From contig NZ_PKHX01000001.1 of the NCBI RefSeq assembly GCF_002848005.1, forward strand, positions 438,407 to 502,406: a DNA stretch of 64,000 nt, given 5' to 3'. This stretch comes from Varibaculum cambriense (GTDB lineage Bacteria > Actinomycetota > Actinomycetes > Actinomycetales > Actinomycetaceae). Positions 1 through 8,791 of the stretch are shown here, piece by piece; position 1 is the stretch's first letter, and each line of letters opens with the position of its first letter. A model generated the notes under the pieces. The model saw only the letters and a list, made by a program, of their open reading frames with translations, was not told the DNA's origin and made no database searches. Both the position numbers and the translations under genes were made by a program.

Positions 1-2
1 GT

Positions 3-1124
3 CAGGTGCGAGAAGCCTTGGAACTGCGTCAGGAGTTATCGCGCTCATCCGTGGCGAAATACCGCAAGATGATAGACGTCACCTGCACTGATCAGCGGGC
101 GCATGGTCTGCTCCAGTTTTATGGGGCTAACCGTACAGGGCGGTGGGCTGGACGTCTTGTGCAAGTACAAAACCTGCCCAGGAATTATCTGCCGGATCTT
201 GCTCAGGCTCGTGGCTTGGTGCGTGATGGTAACGGTGAGGCGCTCGACATGCTTTATTCTTCCGTGCCCGATACTCTCACTCAGTTGATTCGCACCGCAT
301 TCATCCCCTCGGAAGCTCACCGGTTCATCGTCGCCGATTATTCGGCGATTGAGGCGCGAGTGCTGGCGTGGCTTGCTGGTGAGGAAACCACGCTTGCCGC
401 GTTCAAGAACGGTGAAGACCTTTATTGCGCGACCGCTTCGGCGATGTTTGGTGTGCCTGTGGAAAAGCACGGAGTCAACAGTGAGCTTCGGCAGAAAGGA
501 AAAATCGCTGTCCTTGCTTGTGGCTACAACGGCTCCGTGGGCGCGCTCAAAGCCATGGGCGCTTTGAAAATGGGGCTAAGCGAGGACGAGCTACAACCCA
601 TTGTGGACGCTTGGCGGCAAGCCAACCCTAATATTGTGCAGCTGTGGCACAAGGTCGACAATGCCGCTACCAGGGCAATTAGCACGAGCAAGCCTGTTAC
701 GTTGCGTAACCTGGGTTTCGAGAAGAAATCCGGGATGCTCTTCATCACCTTGCCAAGCGGTCGGCGCTTGGCGTATGTGAAGCCAGGTATTGGCGTGAAC
801 AGGTTCGGCGGCACCTCGATTACTTATTGGGGTCAGGGAGTGGCTCGGAAGTGGCAGAAACTAGAGACTTATGGTGGAAAACTGGTCGAGAACATCGTTC
901 AAGCCACCGCCAGAGACCTCCTAGCCGAAGCCATCACCCGCATTGAGAATGCCGGTCATCGAATTGTGATGCATATTCACGACGAAGTCGTCATCGACGA
1001 ACCCATCAATTCCGGCACCACCGTTGCTAACATATGCGCCCTCATGAACGAGCTACCCCAATGGGCTGAGGGTTTACCGATTGATGCAGCCGGGTACGAA
1101 TGCGGCTTCTATCAGAAGGATTAG
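3..1124 (+). CDS. Phage family A DNA polymerase, C-terminal part (5' end outside window)
   Basis: Polymerase domain of a phage replicative DNA polymerase of the Pol I family. The frame is open to the left edge, so the N-terminal part lies outside the window. Visible motifs are motif A (DYSAIEARVLAWLAGE), a motif B helix region (RQKGKIAVLACGYNGS) and motif C (HIHDEVV), in the normal order; the motif A and C aspartates are those expected to bind the catalytic metals. It begins the visible replication module and its stop overlaps the stop of the convergent Abi_2 gene. Family assignment is firm; whether an exonuclease domain precedes it cannot be seen. Confidence 0.93.
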   Translation, partial: QVREALELRQELSRSSVAKYRKMIDVTCTDQRAHGLLQFYGANRTGRWAGRLVQVQNLPRNYLPDLAQARGLVRDGNGEALDMLYSSVPDTLTQLIRTAFIPSEAHRFIVADYSAIEARVLAWLAGEETTLAAFKNGEDLYCATASAMFGVPVEKHGVNSELRQKGKIAVLACGYNGSVGALKAMGALKMGLSEDELQPIVDAWRQANPNIVQLWHKVDNAATRAISTSKPVTLRNLGFEKKSGMLFITLPSGRRLAYVKPGIGVNRFGGTSITYWGQGVARKWQKLETYGGKLVENIVQATARDLLAEAITRIENAGHRIVMHIHDEVVIDEPINSGTTVANICALMNELPQWAEGLPIDAAGYECGFYQKD

Positions 1125-2089
1125 TTGATACCCCAGAGCGGGTTCTGCTGCCAGTTTTCTGGAATACCGAGATGGCTCGGTGGTAGTGGCTCAAGAATTG
1201 GGTAACTAGCTATCACACTAGGAAGCAGAGCCGCGTCACCGATATTAAGCTTTATGAGCAAGTATTGGACAATTGTGAGCTGACCAAACAGACGGTTCAT
1301 CACCGAAGCTACAGCATCCAATTCAGGATGTACCCCAATCTTCGGTAGGCGCGGCTTGAGAGCATAAACCCTGTTAAACATACGCGCATGGTGAGCCGAA
1401 TAATTACGCAAAATATTGAGACTTTTCAGCCAGGAACCAAACTGTGCCCCGTTCAAACCTACCCGGCCAGCAATCGTCTCGCGCACCGGTATTGGCGCTA
1501 GCTGAAACAAGTATGACAGTGAACCCCAGTCCATCACTTCTACCGCTGCCCAAATCGGCAACTGGCCACCATATTTCTGGTTATGGTGCATCACGAAATC
1601 TTCTCGCGACCCCGTTAATTCTTTACGATAGCGCTTCAGCCACTGCTCATATTTCACTGACGGGCACGGTTTTGGTTTCGTCTCATAAGCCACTGGACCG
1701 AGCAGCTCTGGATGCAGGTGGGCAAGCGGATCAATACGACCAAGCTCGTGGCCAAGCATAGAGCGCACCGAGAGTTCTATATGAGCGAGCGCACTAAACA
1801 CTGCTTCCCGCAGACGCCAATCAAAATCATAAACAGCATCAATATCAGCAAGATTCGTGCCAGGAATAAACACATCGCGGCGCGCACCATCTGCCCCTAT
1901 CTCACGCCACGAGTACCAATACCCGGAAAGCCGATAATAATTCACTCGTTCCAACAGATGCCGTGCCAACTGATCGGAATCAATCACCATCCCGCGAGAG
2001 CGTAACAAGTTGATCTGCTCGCCATGCGTCTTGAACGCCTTACCGCTCCCGGTAGCGCTCTGCACTTGTCGGCTCTGCTGCGGGCTCAC
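1121..2089 (-). CDS. Abi_2 (AbiD/AbiF-like) abortive infection protein
   Basis: A 322-residue protein of the Abi_2 family, which includes lactococcal AbiD/AbiF phage-exclusion proteins. It has the family's N-terminal region (LLRSRGMVI, then NYYRLSGYWY), the FDWRLREAVFSALAHIE segment, and a C-terminal RNYSAHH motif of the RX4H type found in HEPN RNases. It is inverted relative to the phage replication genes and tail-to-tail with the polymerase, the position expected of a cargo gene expressed from its own promoter. Family knowledge suggests it stops infection by competing phages; the target is unknown. Start chosen as the longest ATG; a shorter start is possible. Confidence 0.85.
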   Translation of the reverse strand: MSPQQSRQVQSATGSGKAFKTHGEQINLLRSRGMVIDSDQLARHLLERVNYYRLSGYWYSWREIGADGARRDVFIPGTNLADIDAVYDFDWRLREAVFSALAHIELSVRSMLGHELGRIDPLAHLHPELLGPVAYETKPKPCPSVKYEQWLKRYRKELTGSREDFVMHHNQKYGGQLPIWAAVEVMDWGSLSYLFQLAPIPVRETIAGRVGLNGAQFGSWLKSLNILRNYSAHHARMFNRVYALKPRLPKIGVHPELDAVASVMNRLFGQLTIVQYLLIKLNIGDAALLPSVIASYPILEPLPPSHLGIPENWQQNPLWGIN

Positions 2090-2248
2090 GACGGCACCTC
2101 CCTCGAGCCTAGAAATGATGAGGACCGGCCCTGGACCCTCGCGGGCGGAACCGGTCTTGATGCATCAATCATAACCCATATCCCGTTAACAGCCAAGCAA
2201 ATTTCTCGCCTGTCCCATCAGGTTTTACCTGCCTATTTTCAAAGTCAC

Positions 2249-2288
2249 GTTTATATTTCGCTCTTCTCAAAGCCCTCCTTTTAGAGGG
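2249..2288 (+). repeat. 40-bp dispersed repeat, copy 1 (upstream of antirepressor)
   Basis: This stretch matches positions 39083-39122 at about 34 of 40 bases (shared blocks GTTTATATTTCG, CTTCTC, AAGCCCTCCTT). It ends in an inverted repeat, CCCTC/GAGGG, whose right arm lies just before the ATG at 2296. The other copy has different arm bases but keeps the pairing. Both copies sit directly in front of a phage regulatory-type gene, so a shared cis-acting RNA or DNA element is likely; its function is inferred. Confidence 0.6.
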
Positions 2289-2331
2289 TCAGCTCATGGC
2301 TCTCACCTACAAACTATGGGAAGGAGAGCTA

Positions 2332-3099
2332 ATGACCGGCTCCACACTACAAGTGTTCACCAACAGCCAATTCGGCCAAATCCGCACCATCACTAACGAT
2401 GGAACCATCATGTTCTGCGGCCGTGACGTCGCGAGCGCGTTGGGATATACAAATCTGAATAAGGCAGTGCAAGATCATTGCAAGGGGGTTCCATTTCGTT
2501 ACCCCCTTGAAACGTCAGGTGGAATCCAACAAATCCGTTTCATTACTGAGGGTGACGTGTATCGCCTGATTGTCTCAAGTCACCTGCCGGGCGCGGAACG
2601 TTTCGAGAAATGGGTGTTTGATGAGGTTCTGCCATCGATTCGTAGGACCGGTTTGTACGCGATTGATGAACTACTCGAAAACGATGAGCTGCTCGAACAA
2701 GCCCTCACACGTCTACGTGCCGAGCGTGTCAAGCGTCTTGCTGCTGAGCAGGCGTTGCTCGAGGCAGCACCGAAGGTTTCCTACTACGACATCGTGCTGC
2801 AGTCACCGTCGTTGATGCCGATTACTGCTATCGCTAAAGACTACGGGCTGAGTGCGAAGAAACTTAACCGCCTGTTAGCTGATGAACATATCCAGTTCAA
2901 GCAGTCAGGCATCTGGTATTTGTACGCCGAGTATGCGAAATGCGGCTACACCCAATCCAAAACCCACTTGCTGGAGAGTGGCAAAACGGTGATGCACACG
3001 TATTGGACGCAGAAAGGTCGCCTGTTTATCTATGACTTGTTGAAAAACCGCTGCCAGATCCTGCCGGTCATCGAACGTGAGGCAGGTGAAACCAAATGA
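2332..3099 (+). CDS. Phage antirepressor (BRO-N plus KilAC domains)
   Basis: N-terminal BRO-N domain (residues about 5-105; FCGRDVASALGY, ITEGDVYRLIVSS, FEKWVFDEVLPSIRRTG), an acidic linker, then a C-terminal KilAC/ANT-type domain (about 140-250; ITAIAKDYGLSAKKLNRLL). Such proteins bind DNA and usually relieve prophage repression. The start at 2332 is preferred because GGAAGGAG precedes it at good spacing; an in-frame ATG at 2296, with AGAGGG in front, would add 12 residues and lies beside the dispersed repeat hairpin. It overlaps the next gene by 4 bases (ATGA), so the early genes downstream look like one operon. Confidence 0.88.
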   Translation: MTGSTLQVFTNSQFGQIRTITNDGTIMFCGRDVASALGYTNLNKAVQDHCKGVPFRYPLETSGGIQQIRFITEGDVYRLIVSSHLPGAERFEKWVFDEVLPSIRRTGLYAIDELLENDELLEQALTRLRAERVKRLAAEQALLEAAPKVSYYDIVLQSPSLMPITAIAKDYGLSAKKLNRLLADEHIQFKQSGIWYLYAEYAKCGYTQSKTHLLESGKTVMHTYWTQKGRLFIYDLLKNRCQILPVIEREAGETK

Positions 3100-3554
3100 G
3101 CAATCTCCTCGACAACTACCCTTTGATTAACGACCTAGCACCGTGGCGCAATTCTAAAGGCTACGCAGACCCAACAGCATACAAGGCGCTGCGGGCGGTG
3201 GAAATATCCGAATTCGGTCACCGTCCCTTGACCTATATTTGCTCGCCCTACTCCGAGGATGTTGAGGTGAATGTGGAGCTGGCGAGGGATTTATCTGCCT
3301 ATGCGGTGCGCTGTCGCCGTATCCCACTTGCACCCCACCTGCTGTTTCCGCAGTTTATGGATGATACCGATCCGTGGGATCGCGACCTCGCCATGTTCAT
3401 GGGTCGCGTGCTGCTGAGTAAGTGCGAAGCGATGTGGGTGTATACGCCGCGCGTCTCTCCAGGCATGAAAGCCGAAATTTCCTGGGCTCACCAACTCGAA
3501 CTACCCATCACCTACTTTGACCACAACTTCGCGGAGGTAGAACTACATGACTGA
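3096..3554 (+). CDS. DUF4406-like (nucleoside deoxyribosyltransferase fold) phage protein
   Basis: A 152-residue protein with the DUF4406-type signature: YICSPYSEDVEVNVELAR near residue 48, APHLLFPQFMDD, a GRVLLSKCEAMWVY strand, and GMKAEISWA near the end. This fold is related to nucleoside 2-deoxyribosyltransferases and is common in phage early operons, where it is usually uncharacterised. It overlaps its neighbours on both sides (ATGA upstream, 8 bases downstream), indicating translational coupling with the antirepressor and the primase. Family assignment is moderately strong; substrate unknown. Confidence 0.75.
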   Translation: MSNLLDNYPLINDLAPWRNSKGYADPTAYKALRAVEISEFGHRPLTYICSPYSEDVEVNVELARDLSAYAVRCRRIPLAPHLLFPQFMDDTDPWDRDLAMFMGRVLLSKCEAMWVYTPRVSPGMKAEISWAHQLELPITYFDHNFAEVELHD

Positions 3555-5790
3555 CTTCATTTTGTGCACGACTAACCTGGTGAGCGCGCAACGCAACCTC
3601 AAATACCCGAATCACCGGCACATAACCAATGCGGCTGATTTGAAGAATACCGTGACACATGACCATGTAGCGGCCAAATATGAGGGCGATATTCGTTCCA
3701 CCGACAGGTTCTTGCAATCCACGTGTGTGGTGATGGACATCGATAACGACCATTCCAACAGCCCGGCTGATTGGGTGACACCGGAATCGCTTGCTCTCAT
3801 CTTCCCGGGCGTCGCTTTGGCGACCGCGACCTCGCGTAATCATTTGAAACCGAAGGGCGAAAAGACCGCCAGGCCGCGCTTCCACGCCTACTTCCCAATC
3901 AAACCGGTCACCGATGCTGCAGTCTATACGGGAATCAAGAAGAAGCTTGCCTCCTACACCGGAATCTTCGACCGCAACGCTCTCGATGCCGCCAGATTTA
4001 TTTACGGAAACCCCGCCGCCGAGGTCACCTGGGCAGACGGTGCCCTATCCATCACCGATTTCCTCGATGCTGACGCGTTCGCCGCACTCGAAATGGGCAC
4101 GGGCAAGATTCGGGAAGGCGCACGCAATGCGACCATGAGCGCTTTCGCTGGGCGAGCGATTGTGCGTTTTGGCAATACTGAGCAAGCACGCCAGCTTTTC
4201 GAGACGAAAGCACAAACCTGCGTGCCACCCCTACCAGATAGTGAGTTGGAGGCGATCTGGGCCTCGGCTCTCAAGTTTGGTGCAAAAGTAGCTGCAACAC
4301 CGGGTTATATTCCACCCGAACGCTACGCTGAAATCCAAGGACTGCGTCCCACCGATTTCACCGATGTCGGTCAAGCCACCGTGCTGGCAGACGAATATGC
4401 GCAAAAACTCGCATTCTCTGAGGCAACAGATTGGCTGGTGTATAACGGCTCGTTTTGGGAAGAAACCAGACCAGGCTCGCGCGCCATCGCTCAAGAACTC
4501 ACCACGCGCCAGCTAGAGCAAGCCGCACAGCTGCTCGAGAAAGCCCGTGAAGTGTGTGATTCCACTGGGGTCACACAGTTGCTGTCGGCAATGAGCCTGA
4601 CCAAAGCGAAAAACCTATTCACTAACGTGCAGTGGACCGCTTACGACCAGCTCACTAATGCTCAGGCCTACGAGAAATACGTGCTCAAACGCAGGGATAG
4701 CAAGGCGATTACTGCCTCGTTGAAGGAGGCAGCTCCGATGCTGCAAGTCACCCAAGCAGACCTTGACGCAGACCCTTTCGCTCTCAACGCCCCTGGTGGC
4801 ACCATTGACCTCACCACCGGGCAAATGTACGAGCACGACTATGGGGATTTCATCACCAAACAAACCACCACCGATCCCGCCACCAAAGGCATGGACACGT
4901 GGTTGGCGGCGCTCGAGGTGTTCTTCCAAGGCGACCAAGAACTAATCGACTATGTGCAGCGAATCGTGGGGCTGACCGCAATCGGCAAAGTCTACGTCGA
5001 AGCCCTCATCATCGCCTACGGCGACGGCAGGAATGGCAAATCGACGTTTTGGAACACAATCGCTCGGGTGTTAGGCACATACGCGGGCAACATCTCCGCC
5101 GATGCTCTCACTGTGGGTGTGAAGCGGAATGTGAAGCCTGAGCTGGCAGAAGCCAAAGGCAAACGCCTCTTGATCGCGGCTGAGACCGAGGAAGGCATGA
5201 GGCTCTCCACCTCTATCGCCAAGCAAATGGCATCCACTGATCTGCTTTATGCAGAAAAGAAATATAAGGCGCCCTTCGCGTTCGCTCCTTCGCATACGCT
5301 CGTGCTATACACGAATCACCTGCCGCGCGTAGGTGCAATGGATGTTGGTATTTGGCGCAGGCTGATCGTGATCCCATTCGAGGCAAAAATCGAAGGCTCC
5401 TCGGACATCAAAAACTACGCCGAACACCTCTACCAAAACGCCGCTGGTGCCGTTCTGCAATGGATCGTTGATGGTGCCCGCAAAGTGATTGATGACGACT
5501 TTGTTTTGAAGCCACCACCTAAAGTGCGTCGAGCCCTGGAGGCCTACCGGTTTGAGAACGACTGGATGACACATTTCTTAGACGATAACTGCGAGATCGA
5601 CCCGAGCTTCACACAGCCCTCGGGCGAGCTTTATAGCGTCTATCGCGCCTATGCGCTCAGCGTGGGCGAATATGCCAGATCCACGTCCGATTTCTATTCA
5701 GCCTTGGAACAACTCGGATTCCGCAGACGCCGCACAAAGAGCGCACGCTATGTGGACGGACTGCGCCTGAAGAGCGAATTCAACCTTTAG
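3547..5790 (+). CDS. P4/D5-type phage primase-helicase
   Basis: A 747-residue replication protein. The N-terminal third resembles an archaeo-eukaryotic primase domain, with the metal-binding-like VMDIDNDHS near residue 60 and GARNATMSAFAGRA near 190. A D5_N region follows, then a superfamily 3 helicase domain with Walker A (GDGRNGKSTFWN, about residue 495), a Walker B-like segment (KRLLIAAETEE), and sensor-type NHLPRVGAMDVGIWRR. It should unwind and prime phage DNA. Its position in the early operon beside the polymerase and nuclease supports this. Length is usual for the fused family. Confidence 0.92.
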   Translation: MTDFILCTTNLVSAQRNLKYPNHRHITNAADLKNTVTHDHVAAKYEGDIRSTDRFLQSTCVVMDIDNDHSNSPADWVTPESLALIFPGVALATATSRNHLKPKGEKTARPRFHAYFPIKPVTDAAVYTGIKKKLASYTGIFDRNALDAARFIYGNPAAEVTWADGALSITDFLDADAFAALEMGTGKIREGARNATMSAFAGRAIVRFGNTEQARQLFETKAQTCVPPLPDSELEAIWASALKFGAKVAATPGYIPPERYAEIQGLRPTDFTDVGQATVLADEYAQKLAFSEATDWLVYNGSFWEETRPGSRAIAQELTTRQLEQAAQLLEKAREVCDSTGVTQLLSAMSLTKAKNLFTNVQWTAYDQLTNAQAYEKYVLKRRDSKAITASLKEAAPMLQVTQADLDADPFALNAPGGTIDLTTGQMYEHDYGDFITKQTTTDPATKGMDTWLAALEVFFQGDQELIDYVQRIVGLTAIGKVYVEALIIAYGDGRNGKSTFWNTIARVLGTYAGNISADALTVGVKRNVKPELAEAKGKRLLIAAETEEGMRLSTSIAKQMASTDLLYAEKKYKAPFAFAPSHTLVLYTNHLPRVGAMDVGIWRRLIVIPFEAKIEGSSDIKNYAEHLYQNAAGAVLQWIVDGARKVIDDDFVLKPPPKVRRALEAYRFENDWMTHFLDDNCEIDPSFTQPSGELYSVYRAYALSVGEYARSTSDFYSALEQLGFRRRRTKSARYVDGLRLKSEFNL

Positions 5791-5904
5791 CCCCTAAGTG
5801 GTGACACTATCTGTCGGTCTATAACAGAACTTTTCTAAAGAGCAATAAAAACAAATATCTATATATAAAAAGTTATGTAAACGACTGGCAGAAAGCGTCA
5901 CCAC
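5791..5904. other. AT-rich gap after primase with long-range inverted repeat; possible replication origin
   Basis: This 114-base gap contains a strongly A+T-rich core (about 5838-5880, including TATCTATATATAAAAAG) and is bracketed by GTGGTGAC at 5798-5805 and its exact complement GTCACCAC at 5897-5904. An AT-rich, repeat-flanked gap next to the primase-helicase is where small phages often place an origin, but no repeated initiator sites are obvious, so the origin role is only a suggestion. Confidence 0.25.
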
Positions 5905-6207
5905 GTGAGCAGAAAGCAACACGTGATGAAAGAACAACATTTAGAACAAGCACTCGTAAAAACCGTTGAGGCTTTGGGCGGGGTCTGCTGGAAACTAGTC
6001 AGCCCCGGAACCGCCGGTGTACCTGACCGAATCGTGCTGTTACCTGATGGGCATGTTGGCTTCGTGGAAGTCAAAGCACCCGGCGGAAAAGTCCGCGCAA
6101 TCCAAAAACACAGACTGAGGCAGTTGAAGCACCTGGGCTTCACCGCACTCGTCCTCAACAATCCTGACGATATTAAGAAGGTGTGCCATGCAATATCAGC
6201 CGCATAA
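5905..6207 (+). CDS. VRR-NUC domain nuclease
   Basis: A 100-residue single-domain VRR-NUC protein, a PD-(D/E)XK-type nuclease of phage replication modules. Core motifs are visible: GTAGVPDRIVLLPDGHVGFVEVK carries the catalytic D and ExK pattern, followed by QKHRLRQLKHLGF. The listed start is GTG at 5905; ATG at 5926 (MKEQHLEQALVK) is an equally reasonable start. It overlaps the following helicase by 20 bases, and the nuclease-helicase pair is a standard arrangement in related phages, suggesting they act together on branched or linear replication intermediates. Confidence 0.88.
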   Translation: MSRKQHVMKEQHLEQALVKTVEALGGVCWKLVSPGTAGVPDRIVLLPDGHVGFVEVKAPGGKVRAIQKHRLRQLKHLGFTALVLNNPDDIKKVCHAISAA

Positions 6208-7546
6208 CTACCAACAGCTAGCAACGGCTTTCATTGAAGAACACCCGGCTGCAGCGCTACTGCTCGAGATGGGACTTGGCAAGACCGTCATCACCCTGAC
6301 AGCAATACAAGATCTCCTCTTCGACTCCTTTGAAGCCCACCGGGTGCTGGTGATTGCGCCGCTGCGCGTAGCGAGAGACACGTGGCCTGCCGAGCAAACA
6401 AAGTGGAGCCACTTACGCCAGCTACGCCTGGCAGTAGCTGTCGGCACCGAACGCCAACGCCGAGGCGCGCTCAACTCAGGCGCAGACATCACAGTGATGA
6501 ACCGGGAGAACGTCGACTGGCTTATTACCCGTAGTGGCATCAAGTGGCAGTGGGATATGGTCATCATCGACGAACTCTCCTCCTTCAAAAACCACCGCGC
6601 CAAACGCTTTACCGCGCTCATGAAGATCCGCCCACAAGTCAAGCGCATCGTCGGGCTTACCGGCACCCCAGCCAGCAATGGGTTGATGGATTTATGGGCG
6701 CAGTTCCGGCTGTTGGATTTGGGTGAGAGGCTCGGACGCTACATTTCCCGCTACCGCGATAAATGGTTCGTGCCCGATAAGCGGGGTGGGATGCAGGTGT
6801 TCACCTACAAGCCTAAACCTGGCGCTGAAGACGAAATCTACCGAGCAATCTCGGATATCACGCTGTCGATGCGAACCAGCGACTACCTCACCCTCCCACC
6901 ACTGACTGTCACGACCACCGAGGTGACCATGAACGGCAGGGAGCGCAAGGTGTATGACCGGTTAGCGGCAGAGATGGTGGTTGAGCTGGGTGATGCGGTG
7001 ATTGACGCGGCCAATGCTGCCGTCCTGGCAGGTAAGCTCACCCAACTAGCGTCTGGTGCGATCTACACCGAAGCCGGCGACCCCATTGTGGTACACGGCC
7101 GCAAACTCGATGCCCTTGAAGACCTCATCGAAGCAGCGAATGGGAATCCCGTGCTTGTGGCGTATTGGTGGCAACACGACCTGGCACGCATCCGGCAGCG
7201 CTTCCCGCAAGCCAGACAGTTAAAAACTTCAGCGGATATTGAGGCTTGGAATGACGGTGAAATCCCGCTCGGATTGATTCACCCAGCCAGCGCTGGGCAT
7301 GGGCTTAACCTCCAACAAGGAGGCTCAATCCTCATCTGGTATTCCCTCACCTGGAGCCTTGAGCTCTACCAGCAAACCAACGCCCGCCTGTATCGGCAAG
7401 GCCAGACCAAGCCGGTGACTATTACGCATATTGCGACCAAGGATTCGATTGATCAGCGGATTTTGGCGGCTTTGGAATCGAAGAACATGACCCAGTCGGC
7501 GCTCATCGACGCGGTAGCGCAGACCTTGAAAGGAGAAACACTATGA
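6188..7546 (+). CDS. SNF2-like DEAD/DEAH-box helicase
   Basis: A 452-residue superfamily 2 ATPase. Motif I is LLEMGLGKTVITL (near residue 26), the DEAH-equivalent motif II is VIIDELSSFKN, motif III is GLTGTPASNG, and the C-terminal RecA domain ends with the SNF2-type NARLYRQGQTKPV. It begins inside the end of the VRR-NUC gene. Likely function is ATP-driven remodelling or translocation on phage DNA during replication or recombination; partner nuclease is the gene in front. Family clear, precise role inferred. Confidence 0.92.
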   Translation: MQYQPHNYQQLATAFIEEHPAAALLLEMGLGKTVITLTAIQDLLFDSFEAHRVLVIAPLRVARDTWPAEQTKWSHLRQLRLAVAVGTERQRRGALNSGADITVMNRENVDWLITRSGIKWQWDMVIIDELSSFKNHRAKRFTALMKIRPQVKRIVGLTGTPASNGLMDLWAQFRLLDLGERLGRYISRYRDKWFVPDKRGGMQVFTYKPKPGAEDEIYRAISDITLSMRTSDYLTLPPLTVTTTEVTMNGRERKVYDRLAAEMVVELGDAVIDAANAAVLAGKLTQLASGAIYTEAGDPIVVHGRKLDALEDLIEAANGNPVLVAYWWQHDLARIRQRFPQARQLKTSADIEAWNDGEIPLGLIHPASAGHGLNLQQGGSILIWYSLTWSLELYQQTNARLYRQGQTKPVTITHIATKDSIDQRILAALESKNMTQSALIDAVAQTLKGETL

Positions 7547-8022
7547 GCGTTACGCATCAAGAAACCGACATCACCTGGCGCTACGTTGACCGCCGCGCCG
7601 CTGCTATCAACGCGCTACGCGACTACGCCACTATGGAAACCATCATCGATAACACTCCCGATGACCTGAAAGCCATCGAAGCCGACCTGCCCAGCCTGTC
7701 CTCCCCCGTCTTGGATGGTAGCCGCCGTGCGTTTAATCCCACCGCTGCCGAAGACAAAATCCTTAGACACCTGGAACGGATCGATAACCGCACCCGCAAA
7801 TACCTACAAGCCAAGGATTACATGGACTGGTTCAACCCCGCCTGGCAAGCGCTCACCGATGAGGAACGTGACGTGCTAGAAGTTTGCTTCCTTTCCGGGT
7901 ACGAGTCCGCCACTGATGCGATTTATGAGGTGCAAGAGCGGCTAAACGTGGAACGCTCCACCGCCTACAACCGGCGCAAAACCGCCCTAGACCACCTCAC
8001 CAGTCTCCTGTACGGACGCTAA
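7543..8022 (+). CDS. ArpU/DUF1492-like late transcription regulator
   Basis: A 159-residue protein with an N-terminal coiled region, a central DWFNPAWQALTDEERDVLEV segment and a C-terminal helix-turn-helix ending in VERSTAYNRRKTALDHLTSLLYG. This layout, and the position as last gene of the early operon just before HNH-terminase, fits the ArpU/DUF1492 group thought to switch on phage late genes. It starts 4 bases inside the helicase gene. The activator role is inferred from family and place; the binding site is not identified. Confidence 0.75.
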   Translation: MSVTHQETDITWRYVDRRAAAINALRDYATMETIIDNTPDDLKAIEADLPSLSSPVLDGSRRAFNPTAAEDKILRHLERIDNRTRKYLQAKDYMDWFNPAWQALTDEERDVLEVCFLSGYESATDAIYEVQERLNVERSTAYNRRKTALDHLTSLLYGR

Positions 8023-8093
8023 GATGCTTGGACAAAACGCGGACGACATTCCCGTTTCGAGCCTGATATAGTGTAACTAGTTAGAAAAAGGTC

Positions 8094-8128
8094 AAAGCCC
8101 CGAGCGGAAAATATCCTCTCGGGGCTTT
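8094..8128. terminator. Hairpin terminator after early operon
   Basis: An 11-bp perfect stem, AAAGCCCCGAG paired with CTCGGGGCTTT, with a 13-base loop. It closes the early operon and precedes the HNH gene. The A and T ends of the stem would allow termination on either strand, though no long U tract follows. Confidence 0.55.
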
Positions 8129-8153
8129 ACCATCACCACAGGAGATAACGGGA

Positions 8154-8531
8154 ATGCCAAGCAAACCCAAACGTCCCTGCTCAGCCCCTGGCTGTCCCGA
8201 ACTAACCCGCGAAAGGTTCTGCCAGCTCCACGCCAAAAAGATAGACAAGAACTACCGTAAGTTTCAACGTGACCCGAGCATCAACAAGCGTTATGGTGCG
8301 CGCTGGCGACGCATCCGTGCCGCATACATTTCCCAGCATCCTTTGTGCGAAGACTGTCAAGCTCAAGGAAAGATAACGCCGGTGGCTGAAGTCCACCACG
8401 TTCTACCCTTAGAGCATGGTGGCAGCCACGACTTTTCTAACCTGCGTAGCCTGTGCAAGCCTTGTCATTCGCGTCAGTCGGCGTTGGATGGTGACAGGTG
8501 GCGGCAAGCACCTCAGGTCTACACCTACTGA
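8154..8531 (+). CDS. HNH endonuclease (packaging-associated)
   Basis: A 125-residue HNH nuclease. An N-terminal zinc-ribbon-like part (CSAPGCPELTRERFC) is followed by the HNH core: CEDCQAQG, VHHVLPLEHGG with the catalytic histidine, NLRSLCKPCHSRQ. In HK97-like phages such a protein sits directly before the terminase small subunit and stimulates terminase cleavage at the packaging site; the same order occurs here. A good GGAG-type site (CAGGAGATAACGGG) lies upstream of the ATG. Confidence 0.92.
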   Translation: MPSKPKRPCSAPGCPELTRERFCQLHAKKIDKNYRKFQRDPSINKRYGARWRRIRAAYISQHPLCEDCQAQGKITPVAEVHHVLPLEHGGSHDFSNLRSLCKPCHSRQSALDGDRWRQAPQVYTY

Positions 8532-8791
8532 CTTTTTATTGAGATTGCGGTGTGCGCGCCTTAAACGTTGCCGACCTCAAAGATGCTGGGCTGGCTCTTG
8601 TTCGTTGCTTACGGTGCGACGTCGCGTGTCTGGTTTGGGGTTGGGGGCCTCGAATCTCTACAGCCTTGACGAAGGTCAGCGGGCGGGGCCAACCGTACGC
8701 AAAAAGACCGAATCAAACAGGGTATTAACCTAGCGCATATTTGAAGGCCGTTTTTTCTGGCCACCGCAGGTCAGATAGGAGGCCGATAGCC
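8532..8791 (+). other. Noncoding gap between HNH and TerS; candidate cos/packaging region
   Basis: About 260 bases with no convincing gene. It holds a GC-rich patch (GTCAGCGGGCGGGGCCAACC at about 8675-8694) and AAACGTTG at about 8562. In cos-type phages with an HNH-TerS module the cleavage site usually lies here. No cohesive end can be read from sequence alone, so this is positional inference. Confidence 0.3.

Noticed and set aside
8416-8733. Plus-strand frame of 105 codons overlapping the HNH gene
   Set aside because: It shadows HNH in another frame, has no ribosome site, and its arginine-rich sequence matches no family; the rest is the packaging-site gap.
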